A stretch of DNA of 64,000 bases from CBDFKQ01 sp965248855 (GCA_965248855.1 CBDFKQ010000008.1:1-64000), one strand, 5' to 3'. Counted from the first letter of the stretch, positions 53,590 through 63,315 are shown. Numbers and translations: made by a program. The notes: generated from the sequence alone by a model not told the origin.

Positions 53590-53838
53590 TTAAGGGCCAT
53601 TGCCCCCATTTGAATCATATTTGCCAACTACAATAGACTTGATGGCAGAGTGATCATCACTTGCGTAAGCTATCTTTGATGCTTCGGATTCGTTACAAAT
53701 TTGAATATAACTACCACCTTGCCAATATGTAAAATTTCCGGGTGTGTTAAGCCGGTAAGGTGTATTTTCCGGGGCTTCTGAAAGATACCATGCATATGCG
53801 TGGCAATTATAAGTGGAAGAAGCATTATTTAACCTACA
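53590..53838 (-). pseudogene. Remnant of a secreted/effector-type gene with NCHAYAW...DHSAI motif
   Basis: An open minus-strand frame of 82 codons ends at a TAA (53590-53592) and is preceded by an in-frame TAA (53839-53841), with no ATG. It reads NNASSTYNCHAYAWYLSEAP ... NFTYWQGGSYIQI ... SKIAYASDDHSAIKSIVVGK. The Asn-Cys-His-Ala-Tyr-Ala-Trp and Asp-His-Ser-Ala-Ile motifs have the arrangement of a CHAP/NlpC-like Cys-His family that I recall from Bacteroidota. Both the N-terminal part and the usual C-terminal end appear to be missing, so it is a broken gene. The remainder of the 471-bp gap 53425-53895 holds only the rpsU terminator. Confidence 0.6.
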
Positions 53839-53895
53839 TTAATTCTTCTTTTCTTCCTTTTCAGAAATAATTTTTCACAAAATTCGACCTTAATA

Positions 53896-55110
53896 CTAAA
53901 GACGTTTATTATTAGATTTCAAAAAGGAATAAAATTTAAAATTGCTTATAACCAAAAATGAGGTTACTTTATTATAAATATTTTGAGAATTTTTAATAAA
54001 TGGGGTTTCTATAAATATATGTACAAAATAGGAAAAAAATATTAAAGGAAGTGAAATTGCAAATATTACTAACCAGTGTTCATTACCGGAAAATGTTTTT
54101 GCCCTTTCGTACCCTACAATAATTTTAAAAGTAACAAATAAAAATATTCCGTGAAAAAGGTAGATGCAGTAGGTTAATTTTCCAAGTATTCTTGAAACGG
54201 GGTGGATTAAAAAACCAAACAAAATATTTCCACAAGCTATTATGGTGAAAGCAATTGAGATTAAAATAATTACGGATAAATTATAGGTATCTGAAAAAAA
54301 ATAACCGGCAATAAGTATTGGAAAAAAAAATACAAGCGACCAATATTTATTAATTAAAAATAATGTTGTTTTTTTAGAATTATATACAAAGGCTGCAATT
54401 ATACCCCCTAAAAATGACCAAATGTGAATTAATAGCGGAGAGGCATAATAAATAATGATTATAATAACCAGTAAAGCAAAAAGTAAAATAAATTTATCTG
54501 TTTTAAACTTTAAAAATATTAACGAACAGAAAGGAAGACAAAAATAAAACAACCATTCATATGCAAGCGACCAGGTAACTCCTGCCATTATTAAATTTGT
54601 GTCTTTCACACCGTTAATATCATCAAAACCAACAATTGTGAAAGTGGACCAAACAAGTATTTCTTTAATTAATTTAATGAAGGGTTCCCTTATAATGAAA
54701 CCTGAAATAAAAAATGAAATTAGTACCAGAATAAAAACGGAAAATAAATATACAGGCACTAATCTTAAAATTCTAAAAATATAAAACCTTATCCAGTTTA
54801 TAGAGTCAGACTCTATTAATTTACGAAAAAATAAAAATCCGGTTATCATAAAAAAAACCGACACACTGGAATGACCTAAATGTGTATATAAATTGGATGT
54901 GGGTATTTGCCACCGGCCGGTTTTTAAATAAAAATAATACACACATGAATGATGAATAAATACAAAAATTGCCAAATAACCCCTCAACCCATCTAAGGTT
55001 ATATATTTTACAGGCTCAATTTGAATTTTAAATATCTTTTTTAACAAAAAAACATATAATAAAATTAGCAGAACACCTATAAATAAAGGAATTAATCCGG
55101 TTGCTTTCAT
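53896..55110 (-). CDS. Membrane acyltransferase (acyltransferase 3 family)
   Basis: 404 residues with about ten membrane helices. The family motif is YITLDGLRGYLAIFVFIHHS near residue 40 (catalytic His), with FFMITGFLFFRKL following. It is the last gene of a minus-strand surface-glycan cluster, directly behind the GT4 gene (2-bp gap). It probably O-acylates a sugar of the exported glycan in the inner membrane. Confidence 0.85.
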   Translation of the reverse strand: MKATGLIPLFIGVLLILLYVFLLKKIFKIQIEPVKYITLDGLRGYLAIFVFIHHSCVYYFYLKTGRWQIPTSNLYTHLGHSSVSVFFMITGFLFFRKLIESDSINWIRFYIFRILRLVPVYLFSVFILVLISFFISGFIIREPFIKLIKEILVWSTFTIVGFDDINGVKDTNLIMAGVTWSLAYEWLFYFCLPFCSLIFLKFKTDKFILLFALLVIIIIIYYASPLLIHIWSFLGGIIAAFVYNSKKTTLFLINKYWSLVFFFPILIAGYFFSDTYNLSVIILISIAFTIIACGNILFGFLIHPVSRILGKLTYCIYLFHGIFLFVTFKIIVGYERAKTFSGNEHWLVIFAISLPLIFFSYFVHIFIETPFIKNSQNIYNKVTSFLVISNFKFYSFLKSNNKRL

Positions 55111-55112
55111 AT

Positions 55113-56231
55113 TTAACTTACATATAATTTTTGCAACTTATCAATCATAATAGGCAGGTCAAAATTATTTTTTACACTTTTAATTCCATTTTCTGTAAGT
55201 GTTTTTTTAAGGTTATCATCATTTAAAATTTTTATAAATGCTTCATAAATCGCATCACTATTTTCAAAGCCAACTGCTAAAGCATTTTCTTCATTTACTA
55301 TAAACTCAGGAGCAATACCTGAAAGTGTGAAAATTGATGGAATGCCGGATGCCAAGGCCTCTATATATGTTTGACCAAAAGCTTCAATTTCCGGATTAAT
55401 GGGGACATGAACAAAAATATCGAACAGATGATATAACGAAAATATATTTTCTTCAAAGGGGATTTCTATATAAGCATTTACAGGCAATGTAGAAAGGGTA
55501 CTTTGAATTTCTTTTTTATAATTTCCTTTAGCATTGGCTAAAATTAATTTCGCTTTTGGGAAGTTATCTAAAAGTTTTTTAAAGGCCTGAATAATATATT
55601 GAATTCCTTTCCATTCTTCATATCTGGATATTACCCCTATTACAGGGTAATATTGGTTAATTTTGTACTTTTCCTTAAGCTCGTTAATTTTAATAGTATC
55701 TTTTTCTTCAAATTTATTCAAGTCAAAACCATGGTGAATAAGATGTACTTTTTGAGGTTCCACATTTTCTCGCACAATTAAAGTATTTTTTACGTTTTTA
55801 CTTATTGCAACAATATCTGTTGCAAGCCGGTTTAAAAACCTATCGTACCAAACGGCTCTTGGGAAATATTTATGATGTAAAGTAGAATGATGCCTTGTAT
55901 AAACTTTTTTTTTAATTCCAACAAGTTTTGCAGCTATTAAACCTACTATATTTGCTTCAAATAAATGACAATGGACAACATCAATCTTGTTCTTTTTTAA
56001 ATATTTGTATATTATGATTATTGAAGATACGATGCTCTTTTTTCCTTTAGAGGTTATTCTTTTAAAAGGATGGGAATTAACTTTTAAAAAATTTTCTAAA
56101 ACTGAACCTTCCCTATTAATCAATAAAAAATGAAGTTCGAACATGCCTTTATCTAAATATTCAGCTACCCACTCAAAAGCCAATGCTTTATTAATATCTG
56201 ATATGATATAACAGACTTTAATTCGTTTCAT
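55113..56231 (-). CDS. GT4 family glycosyltransferase
   Basis: 372 residues of GT-B fold. The N-terminus KVCYIISDINKALAFEWVAE is the donor-independent Rossmann half. The C-terminal domain has VIGVISRYEEWKGIQYIIQAF and the nucleotide-sugar motif PEIEAFGQTYIEALASGIPSI (EAFGxxxxEAxAxG). It transfers a sugar to a lipid-linked or growing glycan in the cytoplasm. The sugar cannot be identified. Confidence 0.9.
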   Translation of the reverse strand: MKRIKVCYIISDINKALAFEWVAEYLDKGMFELHFLLINREGSVLENFLKVNSHPFKRITSKGKKSIVSSIIIIYKYLKKNKIDVVHCHLFEANIVGLIAAKLVGIKKKVYTRHHSTLHHKYFPRAVWYDRFLNRLATDIVAISKNVKNTLIVRENVEPQKVHLIHHGFDLNKFEEKDTIKINELKEKYKINQYYPVIGVISRYEEWKGIQYIIQAFKKLLDNFPKAKLILANAKGNYKKEIQSTLSTLPVNAYIEIPFEENIFSLYHLFDIFVHVPINPEIEAFGQTYIEALASGIPSIFTLSGIAPEFIVNEENALAVGFENSDAIYEAFIKILNDDNLKKTLTENGIKSVKNNFDLPIMIDKLQKLYVS

Positions 56232-56293
56232 TAAATGAATTTAGTAAATTTAACAGCAATTTTTTATTATTAATAGATGTTTTAGGTTATAAA

Positions 56294-57175
56294 CTATTTT
56301 TTAATATCCGAAGGCTGTCCAATATAGATGTATGTATTACCCCAATTTTTATTTAACTTTTTTAGAACAAGTGATAATTGACCTACATAATACATAAATA
56401 CATTTTTAATTCCTTTGGTAGAATCATTTATAGAAGGAAAAGGCCACGGATGTTCATCTATTTGATAATGTAATTTTTTTAGTTTAATAGAATTAAAAAA
56501 AGTTAATTGATTTTTGTGATTTGAATGAAAAATATGAGTTGGGGCATGTTTAGCTTTTTTGCCAAGAAAATATTTCTCAATAAAAAAATAAATTTTTCTT
56601 ATTAGTAGCCCAAAATTAAAATTATCTTCTATCGGACCTTGCAAAATAAAAATTCCTTCAGGATTTAAATGTTTTTTTAAATCCTCCATAATCTCAATGG
56701 GGTTTATGAGATGCTCAAGAACATTATTTAAAAAAATTATATCAAATTTTTCTTCAGAATATTTTTGAAAGTTATCAATGGTTAAAAAACTAATATTCGT
56801 AAAAGCGGAACTTAAACTTGAAATTAAATCAGCATTAAATTCTGTTCCTAAACAGTTGTAATTTCTATAATTTGCTTCTATAAGAAACCCTCCTCTTCCA
56901 CAACCATAATCCAGTATTTTCTTATTTGTATTAAATTTTTCGATTAAATTAAAAATATATTCGTAGTGATTATAATTTTTTGTGTCGATCTCCCCTTGGT
57001 AACTTAGTGGGTACATTACGACAAAATCATTTAATGAAGGTAATGGATTCAAATAAATAAGTTTGCAATTTGTACATTTTTTATATTTAAATAATTTGCC
57101 ATTAAAATAAGTATCAAGAAATACTGTTGAAGTATTTCTTTTATTTTGACAAAACAAACAAAGATTTGCAATCAT
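56294..57175 (-). CDS. Class I SAM methyltransferase with N-terminal zinc site
   Basis: 293 residues. An N-terminal CLFCQNKR ... CTNCKLIYLNPLP pair of CxxC motifs suggests a zinc knuckle. SAM motif I is ILDYGCGRGGFLIEA near residue 93, and FLNNVLEHLINP is the motif III area. Such proteins in glycan clusters methylate sugars or lipid-linked intermediates. It is the third gene of the five-gene cluster. Confidence 0.87.
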   Translation of the reverse strand: MIANLCLFCQNKRNTSTVFLDTYFNGKLFKYKKCTNCKLIYLNPLPSLNDFVVMYPLSYQGEIDTKNYNHYEYIFNLIEKFNTNKKILDYGCGRGGFLIEANYRNYNCLGTEFNADLISSLSSAFTNISFLTIDNFQKYSEEKFDIIFLNNVLEHLINPIEIMEDLKKHLNPEGIFILQGPIEDNFNFGLLIRKIYFFIEKYFLGKKAKHAPTHIFHSNHKNQLTFFNSIKLKKLHYQIDEHPWPFPSINDSTKGIKNVFMYYVGQLSLVLKKLNKNWGNTYIYIGQPSDIKK

Positions 57176-57194
57176 TTTTAATCACTAATTAAAA

Positions 57195-58118
57195 TTATAA
57201 GTTCCTATTTCTAAAATATTCTACAAACCCTGTAGTAATAATATCGTAAAGCTTAAATCTTATTTTTTTGGGCAGGATATGAAAAAAAATTGTTGAGTCT
57301 ATAAGATCTACCCATAATTTATACGTAAACATACTATAAATAACTTTTTTGCCTATACCAATCTTGTTGTATTCGTACTGATTAAACCTGTTATATAATT
57401 CCGGTTTTAATACTTTCAATCTTTCATGAGAGAATTTATATTGTCTTAATCTTTTTATATAAGACCTGCAGGTTAAAAAATCATCATGGTATGCAATTGC
57501 ATTATATAAAAAGAACGCAGGGATTTTTAGTTCTGATGCCCTGACTGCCAAATCAAAATCTTCTGAATCATTTAGGTTTCTATCAAAACCATTTAATTTT
57601 TCAAAAAGAATTTTCGGAATTGAAAAATTGGCAGCTGTAAGATATGGTTTATCAAAAGGGATTTGTATTTCACGCCCCGACCAGCTATAAGTCCATTTCC
57701 CGGTTAAATAACATTTATATTTTTGGAAATCTGTTTTTGCCATAGATAAATCTTCCGGAACATGACCCACTGCAATACTCATTGGTTTTATTTTATGATG
57801 TTGGATATGTATTTGAACACAATCCGGTTTGGGGCGTGTATCATCATCAAAAAAAATTAATAAATCTGCGTTTGCTTCTTTTGCTCCTCGGTTACGAACT
57901 TCTGCTCTGCCTTTATTTTTTTGTTCAATAATTCTTAAACTTTTAAAATTAAATGTATTATTATTTAAAATTTTTATTGTATGATCTGTTGAGCCATCTA
58001 CAACAACAATTACCTCAAACTCCTTATAAGTTTGATTCTCTAATGCCTTTAGTATGTTGAGAATCTTTTTTTCGCCGTTGTATGTCGGAATTATTACAGA
58101 TACCAAATTATTAGTCAT
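57195..58118 (-). CDS. GT2 family glycosyltransferase
   Basis: 307 residues. The GT-A motifs are SVIIPTYNGEKKILNILKAL, VVDGSTDHT, the DxD-type LIFFDDDTRPKP, and DSEDFDLAVRA for the acceptor/catalytic loop. It overlaps the preceding GT2 gene by eight bases. It is cytosolic or membrane-associated. The donor sugar is unknown. Confidence 0.9.
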   Translation of the reverse strand: MTNNLVSVIIPTYNGEKKILNILKALENQTYKEFEVIVVVDGSTDHTIKILNNNTFNFKSLRIIEQKNKGRAEVRNRGAKEANADLLIFFDDDTRPKPDCVQIHIQHHKIKPMSIAVGHVPEDLSMAKTDFQKYKCYLTGKWTYSWSGREIQIPFDKPYLTAANFSIPKILFEKLNGFDRNLNDSEDFDLAVRASELKIPAFFLYNAIAYHDDFLTCRSYIKRLRQYKFSHERLKVLKPELYNRFNQYEYNKIGIGKKVIYSMFTYKLWVDLIDSTIFFHILPKKIRFKLYDIITTGFVEYFRNRNL

Positions 58119-59106
58119 TAATTCTTCTAAGTAATTTAGTAAGCCACACAGGTATATTTATTCTCTTATTTAACTTTTCGAAAAGCTTTAAGTCTGAATG
58201 GTTTATTAATGAAGTGTTTATATTTTTCAATAAAAGTTTTGCTTTTTCTCTTTTATTATTATAATAATATTCATCTGCCTTATACAGAAAGTAATAATGA
58301 ATGGAAGTCAGAATTAAGTTTTTATCAAATTGAAGGTAATCGGATGAATATAAAATCGGTTTTACTTCTTCCAGTTCAGACAGTATCGTTTTTTCAATAC
58401 TTAATTTGAAAAAACCGGCAAGGTTATAAAACAAATTATTTGTTTCTCTTTCAAAACCGTGTTTTTGTGAAACAGTTTTCGAATTATTATGAAGCCTGAA
58501 ATTAACAATTACCTCATTGGTTTTAACAATATTATCAGAACCAAAGTGTAATAAATATCTGATCCACCATTCTTTATCCATTACATAATGTAAATCTTCA
58601 TTTAAAAAACCCATCTTATTTATTGCAGATTTTCTAAAAAAAGTTTCCGGTTGATCCATTCTTGCCCAACCAATTGTTTTAGCCAGGTTATTTTCATAAA
58701 TATCAGATCCTGAAGAAAAAAATTCTTTTTTTTTATCATCGCTAAAAATTCTACTGTTAGCGCAAACCACATTTATTTCAGATTTTTCAAAATAATTGGC
58801 AATTTTAAAAAGAGCGTCTTCTTCATAATAATCGTCAGAATTTAACCAGTTAACGATTTCACCGGTTGCCATTTTTAAACCTTTATTTATAGCATGGCTT
58901 TGGCCATTATCTTTTTCACTTACCCAATAAGTTATTTTTGTTTCATATTTTTTTATTATATCGATGGTTCCGTCAGTGCTGCCTCCATCAATAATAATAT
59001 ATTCCAAATTAGGGTAGTTTTGATTTAGCACAGATTTTATAGTTTGCTCAATATAATTTCCCTGATTAAAAGTTGGCGTAATAATAGTGATTTTGGGATA
59101 GATCAT
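58111..59106 (-). CDS. GT2 family glycosyltransferase, first gene of glycan cluster
   Basis: 331 residues. The N-terminus TIITPTFNQGNYIEQTIKSV and IIIDGGSTDGTIDII are typical of the GT2 group, with WLNSDDYYEE as the DxD motif. It has about 100 extra C-terminal residues of helical character. It starts the minus-strand cluster of two GT2, methyltransferase, GT4 and acyltransferase genes. It is divergent from the ccm operon across a 217-bp gap. Confidence 0.9.
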   Translation of the reverse strand: MIYPKITIITPTFNQGNYIEQTIKSVLNQNYPNLEYIIIDGGSTDGTIDIIKKYETKITYWVSEKDNGQSHAINKGLKMATGEIVNWLNSDDYYEEDALFKIANYFEKSEINVVCANSRIFSDDKKKEFFSSGSDIYENNLAKTIGWARMDQPETFFRKSAINKMGFLNEDLHYVMDKEWWIRYLLHFGSDNIVKTNEVIVNFRLHNNSKTVSQKHGFERETNNLFYNLAGFFKLSIEKTILSELEEVKPILYSSDYLQFDKNLILTSIHYYFLYKADEYYYNNKREKAKLLLKNINTSLINHSDLKLFEKLNKRINIPVWLTKLLRRIND

Positions 59107-59298
59107 TATAGAGACGAAAAAATATTGAACTTGATAATGAGTATACTTAATTCAATATTCTCCACTTTTATTTATTAATAAGTGTGAAAAAATTTTATTT
59201 AAATCTCTATCAACCATACAAATTTAAATTTTTACAGTTTTTTTACAAATTATAAAAAAATAATTTAATCTTTTAAAACAATGAAATGGTTTTGGGTG

Positions 59299-59306
59299 TA
59301 AATTTG
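59299..59306 (+). promoter_or_regulatory. -7 element (TAAATTTG) of the ccm operon
   Basis: TAAATTTG fits TANNTTTG and lies 17 bp before the ccmC-like start at 59324. No TTG box occurs at the right distance. The closeness suggests that ATG 59336 (MLKNSWWK) could be the true start. Confidence 0.45.
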
Positions 59307-59323
59307 AAGCATTAAAATTTTTA

Positions 59324-60004
59324 ATGCGGAATAATATGTTGAAAAACTCGTGGTGGAAGGTTTTATGCATCATTTTATTATTTTATGCAATTATAGGAGG
59401 CTTTTTAATGCCTGTGCCCCGCCTACCAATATTACATGAAACTATTCGCAACATGAATTATCATGTTGCCCTTTGGCTTGCCATGTTTGTTATTTTAACT
59501 ATTTCTGTTGTTTCTGCAATCTTATATTTAATTAAACCGGTTGCAAAATATGATTATTACTCGGTAGAAACTGCAAATTCAGGTATTTTATTAGGTTTGC
59601 TTGGAGTTATTACCGGTAGTATATGGGCGAAATTTACTTGGGGAGATTGGTGGACCAATGATCCGAAATTAAATGGAGCAGCAGTAGCCATGCTAATTTA
59701 TTTGGCTTATTTAATTTTAAGAGGATCAATATCTGATGAACAACAAAGGGGAAAGATAAGTGCGATATATAATATTTTTGCTTTCTCAATGTTACTTCCA
59801 TTACTCTATATTTTACCACGCCTGAAAGGGGTTGATTCCCTTCATCCCGGTAATGGTGGCAACCCTGCATTTAGCAGTTTAGATTTGGATAATAATATCA
59901 GAAAAGTTTTTTATCCTGCTATAATTGGATGGACACTATTGGGCTTGTGGATTGCTTCTTTAAGAATAAGAATTAAAGTTATTAAAGAAAAAATTAATGA
60001 TTAG
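59324..60004 (+). CDS. ccmC: CcmC-like cytochrome c assembly membrane protein
   Basis: 226 residues with six membrane helices. The haem-handling WWD-type segment is ITGSIWAKFTWGDWWTNDPKLNGAA near residue 105 (WGxWWxxD). HETIRNMNYHVALWL near residue 40 and the segment GVDSLHPGNGGN supply the flanking His residues expected of CcmC. It presents haem to CcmE at the periplasmic face of the inner membrane. It heads a ccmC-ccmD-ccmE-ccmF operon. No ccmA or ccmB lies upstream, where the neighbouring genes belong to the glycan cluster. ATG 59336 is an alternative start. Confidence 0.9.
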   Translation: MRNNMLKNSWWKVLCIILLFYAIIGGFLMPVPRLPILHETIRNMNYHVALWLAMFVILTISVVSAILYLIKPVAKYDYYSVETANSGILLGLLGVITGSIWAKFTWGDWWTNDPKLNGAAVAMLIYLAYLILRGSISDEQQRGKISAIYNIFAFSMLLPLLYILPRLKGVDSLHPGNGGNPAFSSLDLDNNIRKVFYPAIIGWTLLGLWIASLRIRIKVIKEKIND

Positions 60005-60033
60005 TTTTTAATCATTTTAAAAATAAAAAAATT

Positions 60034-60270
60034 ATGTTAAAAAAAATATTTTCAATTATTGCCACATTAATGTTCTCTATGAACCTAATGGCTCAAGGCC
60101 CTGTTAATGAAGTTGAAATGGCTGATGTTATGAGGGCTAACGGTAAAATATATGTTGTTGTAGCAGTTCTTTCTGTTGTGATGGCGGGCTTTATCATTTA
60201 TTTGATATCGGTTGACAGGAAATTAAGCCGTTTGGAAAAGGAAATTAATAATGAGAAAGAAAATAAATAA
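60034..60270 (+). CDS. CcmD-like small membrane protein
   Basis: 78 residues. An N-terminal signal-like helix (LKKIFSIIATLMFSMNLMAQ) is followed by a second helix (VVVAVLSVVMAGFIIYLISV) and a charged tail (KLSRLEKEINNEKENK). The size, topology and position between ccmC and ccmE match the CcmD family, which helps release haem-loaded CcmE. Sequence similarity to canonical CcmD is low, as is usual. The gap to ccmC is 29 bp. Confidence 0.75.
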   Translation: MLKKIFSIIATLMFSMNLMAQGPVNEVEMADVMRANGKIYVVVAVLSVVMAGFIIYLISVDRKLSRLEKEINNEKENK

Positions 60271-60323
60271 ATCAATTCTAAGTTTTAAATTCTTTAAAGC
60301 TTAAATACAAAACATAAATAAAA

Positions 60324-60758
60324 ATGAAACTTCCTCATATTATCGGAATAATAATAATTGTGGTGGCGATAGGAGTTATTGTTTCAACTACAAAAGATGT
60401 TAGTACCTACGTTAATTTTACAGAAGCTTCAAAAATAGCAGAGAGCGGTAATAATGGAGAAGTACATGTGGTTGGTAAATTAAAAAAGGATCAGATTGGT
60501 AAAATAATAGGGATGCAATATCAACCTCAAATCGACCCAAATTATTTTTCTTTTATTTTGATAGATAATAAAAATCAGGAGAGGAAAGTTATTTATAGCG
60601 AACCAAAGCCACAGGATTTCGAAACTGCAGAACAAATTGTAATAATTGGTAAAGTTGAAGGAAGCGATTTTAAAGCCAGTAAAATATTAATGAAATGCCC
60701 TTCTAAATATCAGGATAATAAAGTTCGGGTTACTCCACAAAAACAAGCAAGATTATAA
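60324..60758 (+). CDS. ccmE: Cytochrome c maturation protein CcmE, CxxxY type
   Basis: 144 residues with one N-terminal membrane helix and a periplasmic OB-fold domain. Canonical CcmE binds haem through His in an HxxxY motif. Here the position reads C125-P-S-K-Y129, so Cys replaces His. CcmE variants with CxxxY are known from some archaea and Desulfovibrio, where the Ccm system also lacks other parts. It should carry haem from CcmC to CcmF. The gene is 53 bp after ccmD and 14 bp before ccmF. Confidence 0.9.
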   Translation: MKLPHIIGIIIIVVAIGVIVSTTKDVSTYVNFTEASKIAESGNNGEVHVVGKLKKDQIGKIIGMQYQPQIDPNYFSFILIDNKNQERKVIYSEPKPQDFETAEQIVIIGKVEGSDFKASKILMKCPSKYQDNKVRVTPQKQARL

Positions 60759-60772
60759 TTTAAAAACGTTTT

Positions 60773-63313
60773 ATGGTTCATTTAACGGTTGGCAATATTG
60801 GCCACCTTTGTGTTATTATATCTTTTGTAGCTTCTTTAGTTGCGTCATTTGCCTATTTTAAAGCCTCTTCTGAAAATACTTTACAAAAATCAAGTTGGTT
60901 ATTATATGCCCGTTATAGTTTTTATATTCATGCACTTTCTGTTTTTGGCATTATAGGTTGCTTGTATCTGATAATTTATAATCATTATTACGAATATCAA
61001 TACGCATGGCAACATTCATCGGATAGTTTGCCTGTTTATTATATGATTTCTTGTTTTTGGGAAGGTCAGGAAGGAAGTTTTCTTTTATGGATATTTTGGC
61101 ATGCGGTATTGGGTATTGTTTTAATCTCAGTCGATAAAAAAAGAGAAGCACCTGTAATGGCCGTTTTTGCAATAGTGCAGGCTTTTTTATGTTCGATGAT
61201 TTTAGGAATTATATTTTTTAAAACAAAAATTGGCAGTTCTCCTTTTATACTTCTTCGGGATGCTCAACCGGATTTGCCCGTTTGGAAAATAAGACCCGAT
61301 TTTGTTCCCACAGATGGAAATGGGTTAAATCCTACATTGCAAAATTATTGGATGGTTATTCATCCGCCAACATTATTTTTAGGTTTTGCTTCAACATTAA
61401 TTCCTTTTGCTTATTGCATTGCAGCATTGTGGAAAAAAAATTATTCGGAATGGATACGCCCTGCCCTACCATGGGTATTATTTACTGTTGGTGTTTTAGG
61501 AGTTGGAATAATGATGGGGGCTTATTGGGCTTATGAAACATTAAACTTTGGTGGATATTGGAGTTGGGATCCGGTTGAAAATGCAGTTTATATACCTTGG
61601 CTGGTAATGGTGGCAACGCTGCACGCAATGATAATTTATCGAAAAAATAATAATGGTTTAAAAACTTCTGTAATATTAGCAATTAGCACTTTTATATTGG
61701 TTTTATACGCTACTTTTTTAACCAGAAGCGGTATTTTAGGCAACTCATCCGTTCATTCATTTACTGATCTTGGTTTATCGGGGCAGTTATTAATTTATTT
61801 ATTATTTTTCCTGATTATCTCCATTGTAATTGCAATTGTAAGATGGAAATATATACCAACATCTACCAAAGAACTCGAAATATATTCACATGAATTTTGG
61901 ATTTTAATTGGTGCAACTATTTTATGTCTTTCAAGTTTTCAAATTTTGGCAAGTACCTCAATACCGGTTTATAATAAAATTGGTGATTTATTTGGGCAAG
62001 CCTGGAACTTTGCTCCACCTGCAGACCCAATTTTACATTATGGTAAAATACAATTGTGGTTTGGATTGGTTATTACTCTGCTTTCTTCAATAGGAATGTT
62101 TTCTTATTGGAAAAAAGCTTCCGACAGTAAATTTTGGCAACAATTAATAATCCCATTGGTTATTTCAACTCTTATTTGGATTGCCTTGGTAATTTCTCTT
62201 GAAATAAGAAATTTTGTTTACATGGCCTTATTATTGGTAAGCTTATTTTCTTTGGTGGCAAATGGAAGCATATTAATATTTATAGTTCGTAAAAATTTTA
62301 AAATTGCCGGTGGTTCTATTGCTCACATTGGTGTAGCAATGATGTTAATTGGTATTTTATTCTCTGCCGGTTATTCAAAAGTAGTGTCGCTCAATCGCAC
62401 CGGAGCATTATATTCTAAACAAGATTTTTTTACTCAAAATAATGGGAAAGAGACAAAAGAAAATACAATGCTTTGGGTTAACAAACCTGAAAAAATTGAC
62501 CAATACCTGGTAACATACAGAGGCAGGAGAATTGAACCAAGGAACATGCCCGGTTATTTACGACCCAATTTATTAAATCCGACTCAAATTGATTATAAAT
62601 CTATTGCCAATGAAGACATAATCAAAAACGGAAAAACATATTATAAAAAAGGTGATACAGTTGAAACCTTTCCTGAAAATACATATTACGAAGTTGAATA
62701 TAGAGACGACAAAGGAAAAATATTTTCTTTATTTCCGCGGGCACAAATTAATGAAAAAATGGGTCCGGGTATTTTAGCTTCACCCGATATTCATAAAGAA
62801 TGGTTTAGAGATGTGTATACTCACGTTTCATCTGTTCCTGATCCAAAAGGTGAAAAAAATTGGAGTAACTCTGAAATTTTTACCGCTTCATTAAAAGATA
62901 CATTTTTTATAAATGATTATGTTGCCATTTTAGAAAATGTTACCCGCATCAATGATTATGATAATATAAAATTTAGCGAAGGCGATGCAGCAGTAAAAGC
63001 TACTGTTAAAATTTTAACTGAAGAAAAAAATTATACTTTATCTCCTGTTTTTATAATTAAAAATCAAATGGTCGGATCTCCGGTTGAAACGGATGATGAC
63101 TTGGGAATAAAAATTTCACTTACCAACATCGACCCCAAAGAAGGGAAATTTACTTTTAAAGTTAATACATCTCAAAAAGATTATATTATAATGAAAGCGA
63201 TGGAAAAACCTTTAATAAATTTATTATGGATCGGGGTTTTACTTATCGCTTTCGGTGTAGGTCTTTCTCTTTTCAAAAGAATAAAAGATGTAAAAGAAAA
63301 TAGAGACGCATAA
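60773..63313 (+). CDS. ccmF: Cytochrome c haem lyase subunit CcmF
   Basis: 846 residues with about 14 membrane helices. The WWD haem motif is NFGGYWSWDPVENAVYIPWL near residue 260. Conserved His residues flank it (NYWMVIHPPTLFLGFAS near residue 190, and HAMIIYRK). A large periplasmic domain follows near residues 560-800. Together with CcmE it ligates haem to apocytochrome CxxCH motifs, such as that in the PQQ-dehydrogenase fusion at 26392-29097. It is the last gene of the operon. Its stop codon lies two bases from the end of the convergent next gene. Confidence 0.95.
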   Translation: MVHLTVGNIGHLCVIISFVASLVASFAYFKASSENTLQKSSWLLYARYSFYIHALSVFGIIGCLYLIIYNHYYEYQYAWQHSSDSLPVYYMISCFWEGQEGSFLLWIFWHAVLGIVLISVDKKREAPVMAVFAIVQAFLCSMILGIIFFKTKIGSSPFILLRDAQPDLPVWKIRPDFVPTDGNGLNPTLQNYWMVIHPPTLFLGFASTLIPFAYCIAALWKKNYSEWIRPALPWVLFTVGVLGVGIMMGAYWAYETLNFGGYWSWDPVENAVYIPWLVMVATLHAMIIYRKNNNGLKTSVILAISTFILVLYATFLTRSGILGNSSVHSFTDLGLSGQLLIYLLFFLIISIVIAIVRWKYIPTSTKELEIYSHEFWILIGATILCLSSFQILASTSIPVYNKIGDLFGQAWNFAPPADPILHYGKIQLWFGLVITLLSSIGMFSYWKKASDSKFWQQLIIPLVISTLIWIALVISLEIRNFVYMALLLVSLFSLVANGSILIFIVRKNFKIAGGSIAHIGVAMMLIGILFSAGYSKVVSLNRTGALYSKQDFFTQNNGKETKENTMLWVNKPEKIDQYLVTYRGRRIEPRNMPGYLRPNLLNPTQIDYKSIANEDIIKNGKTYYKKGDTVETFPENTYYEVEYRDDKGKIFSLFPRAQINEKMGPGILASPDIHKEWFRDVYTHVSSVPDPKGEKNWSNSEIFTASLKDTFFINDYVAILENVTRINDYDNIKFSEGDAAVKATVKILTEEKNYTLSPVFIIKNQMVGSPVETDDDLGIKISLTNIDPKEGKFTFKVNTSQKDYIIMKAMEKPLINLLWIGVLLIAFGVGLSLFKRIKDVKENRDA

Positions 63314-63315
63314 AA

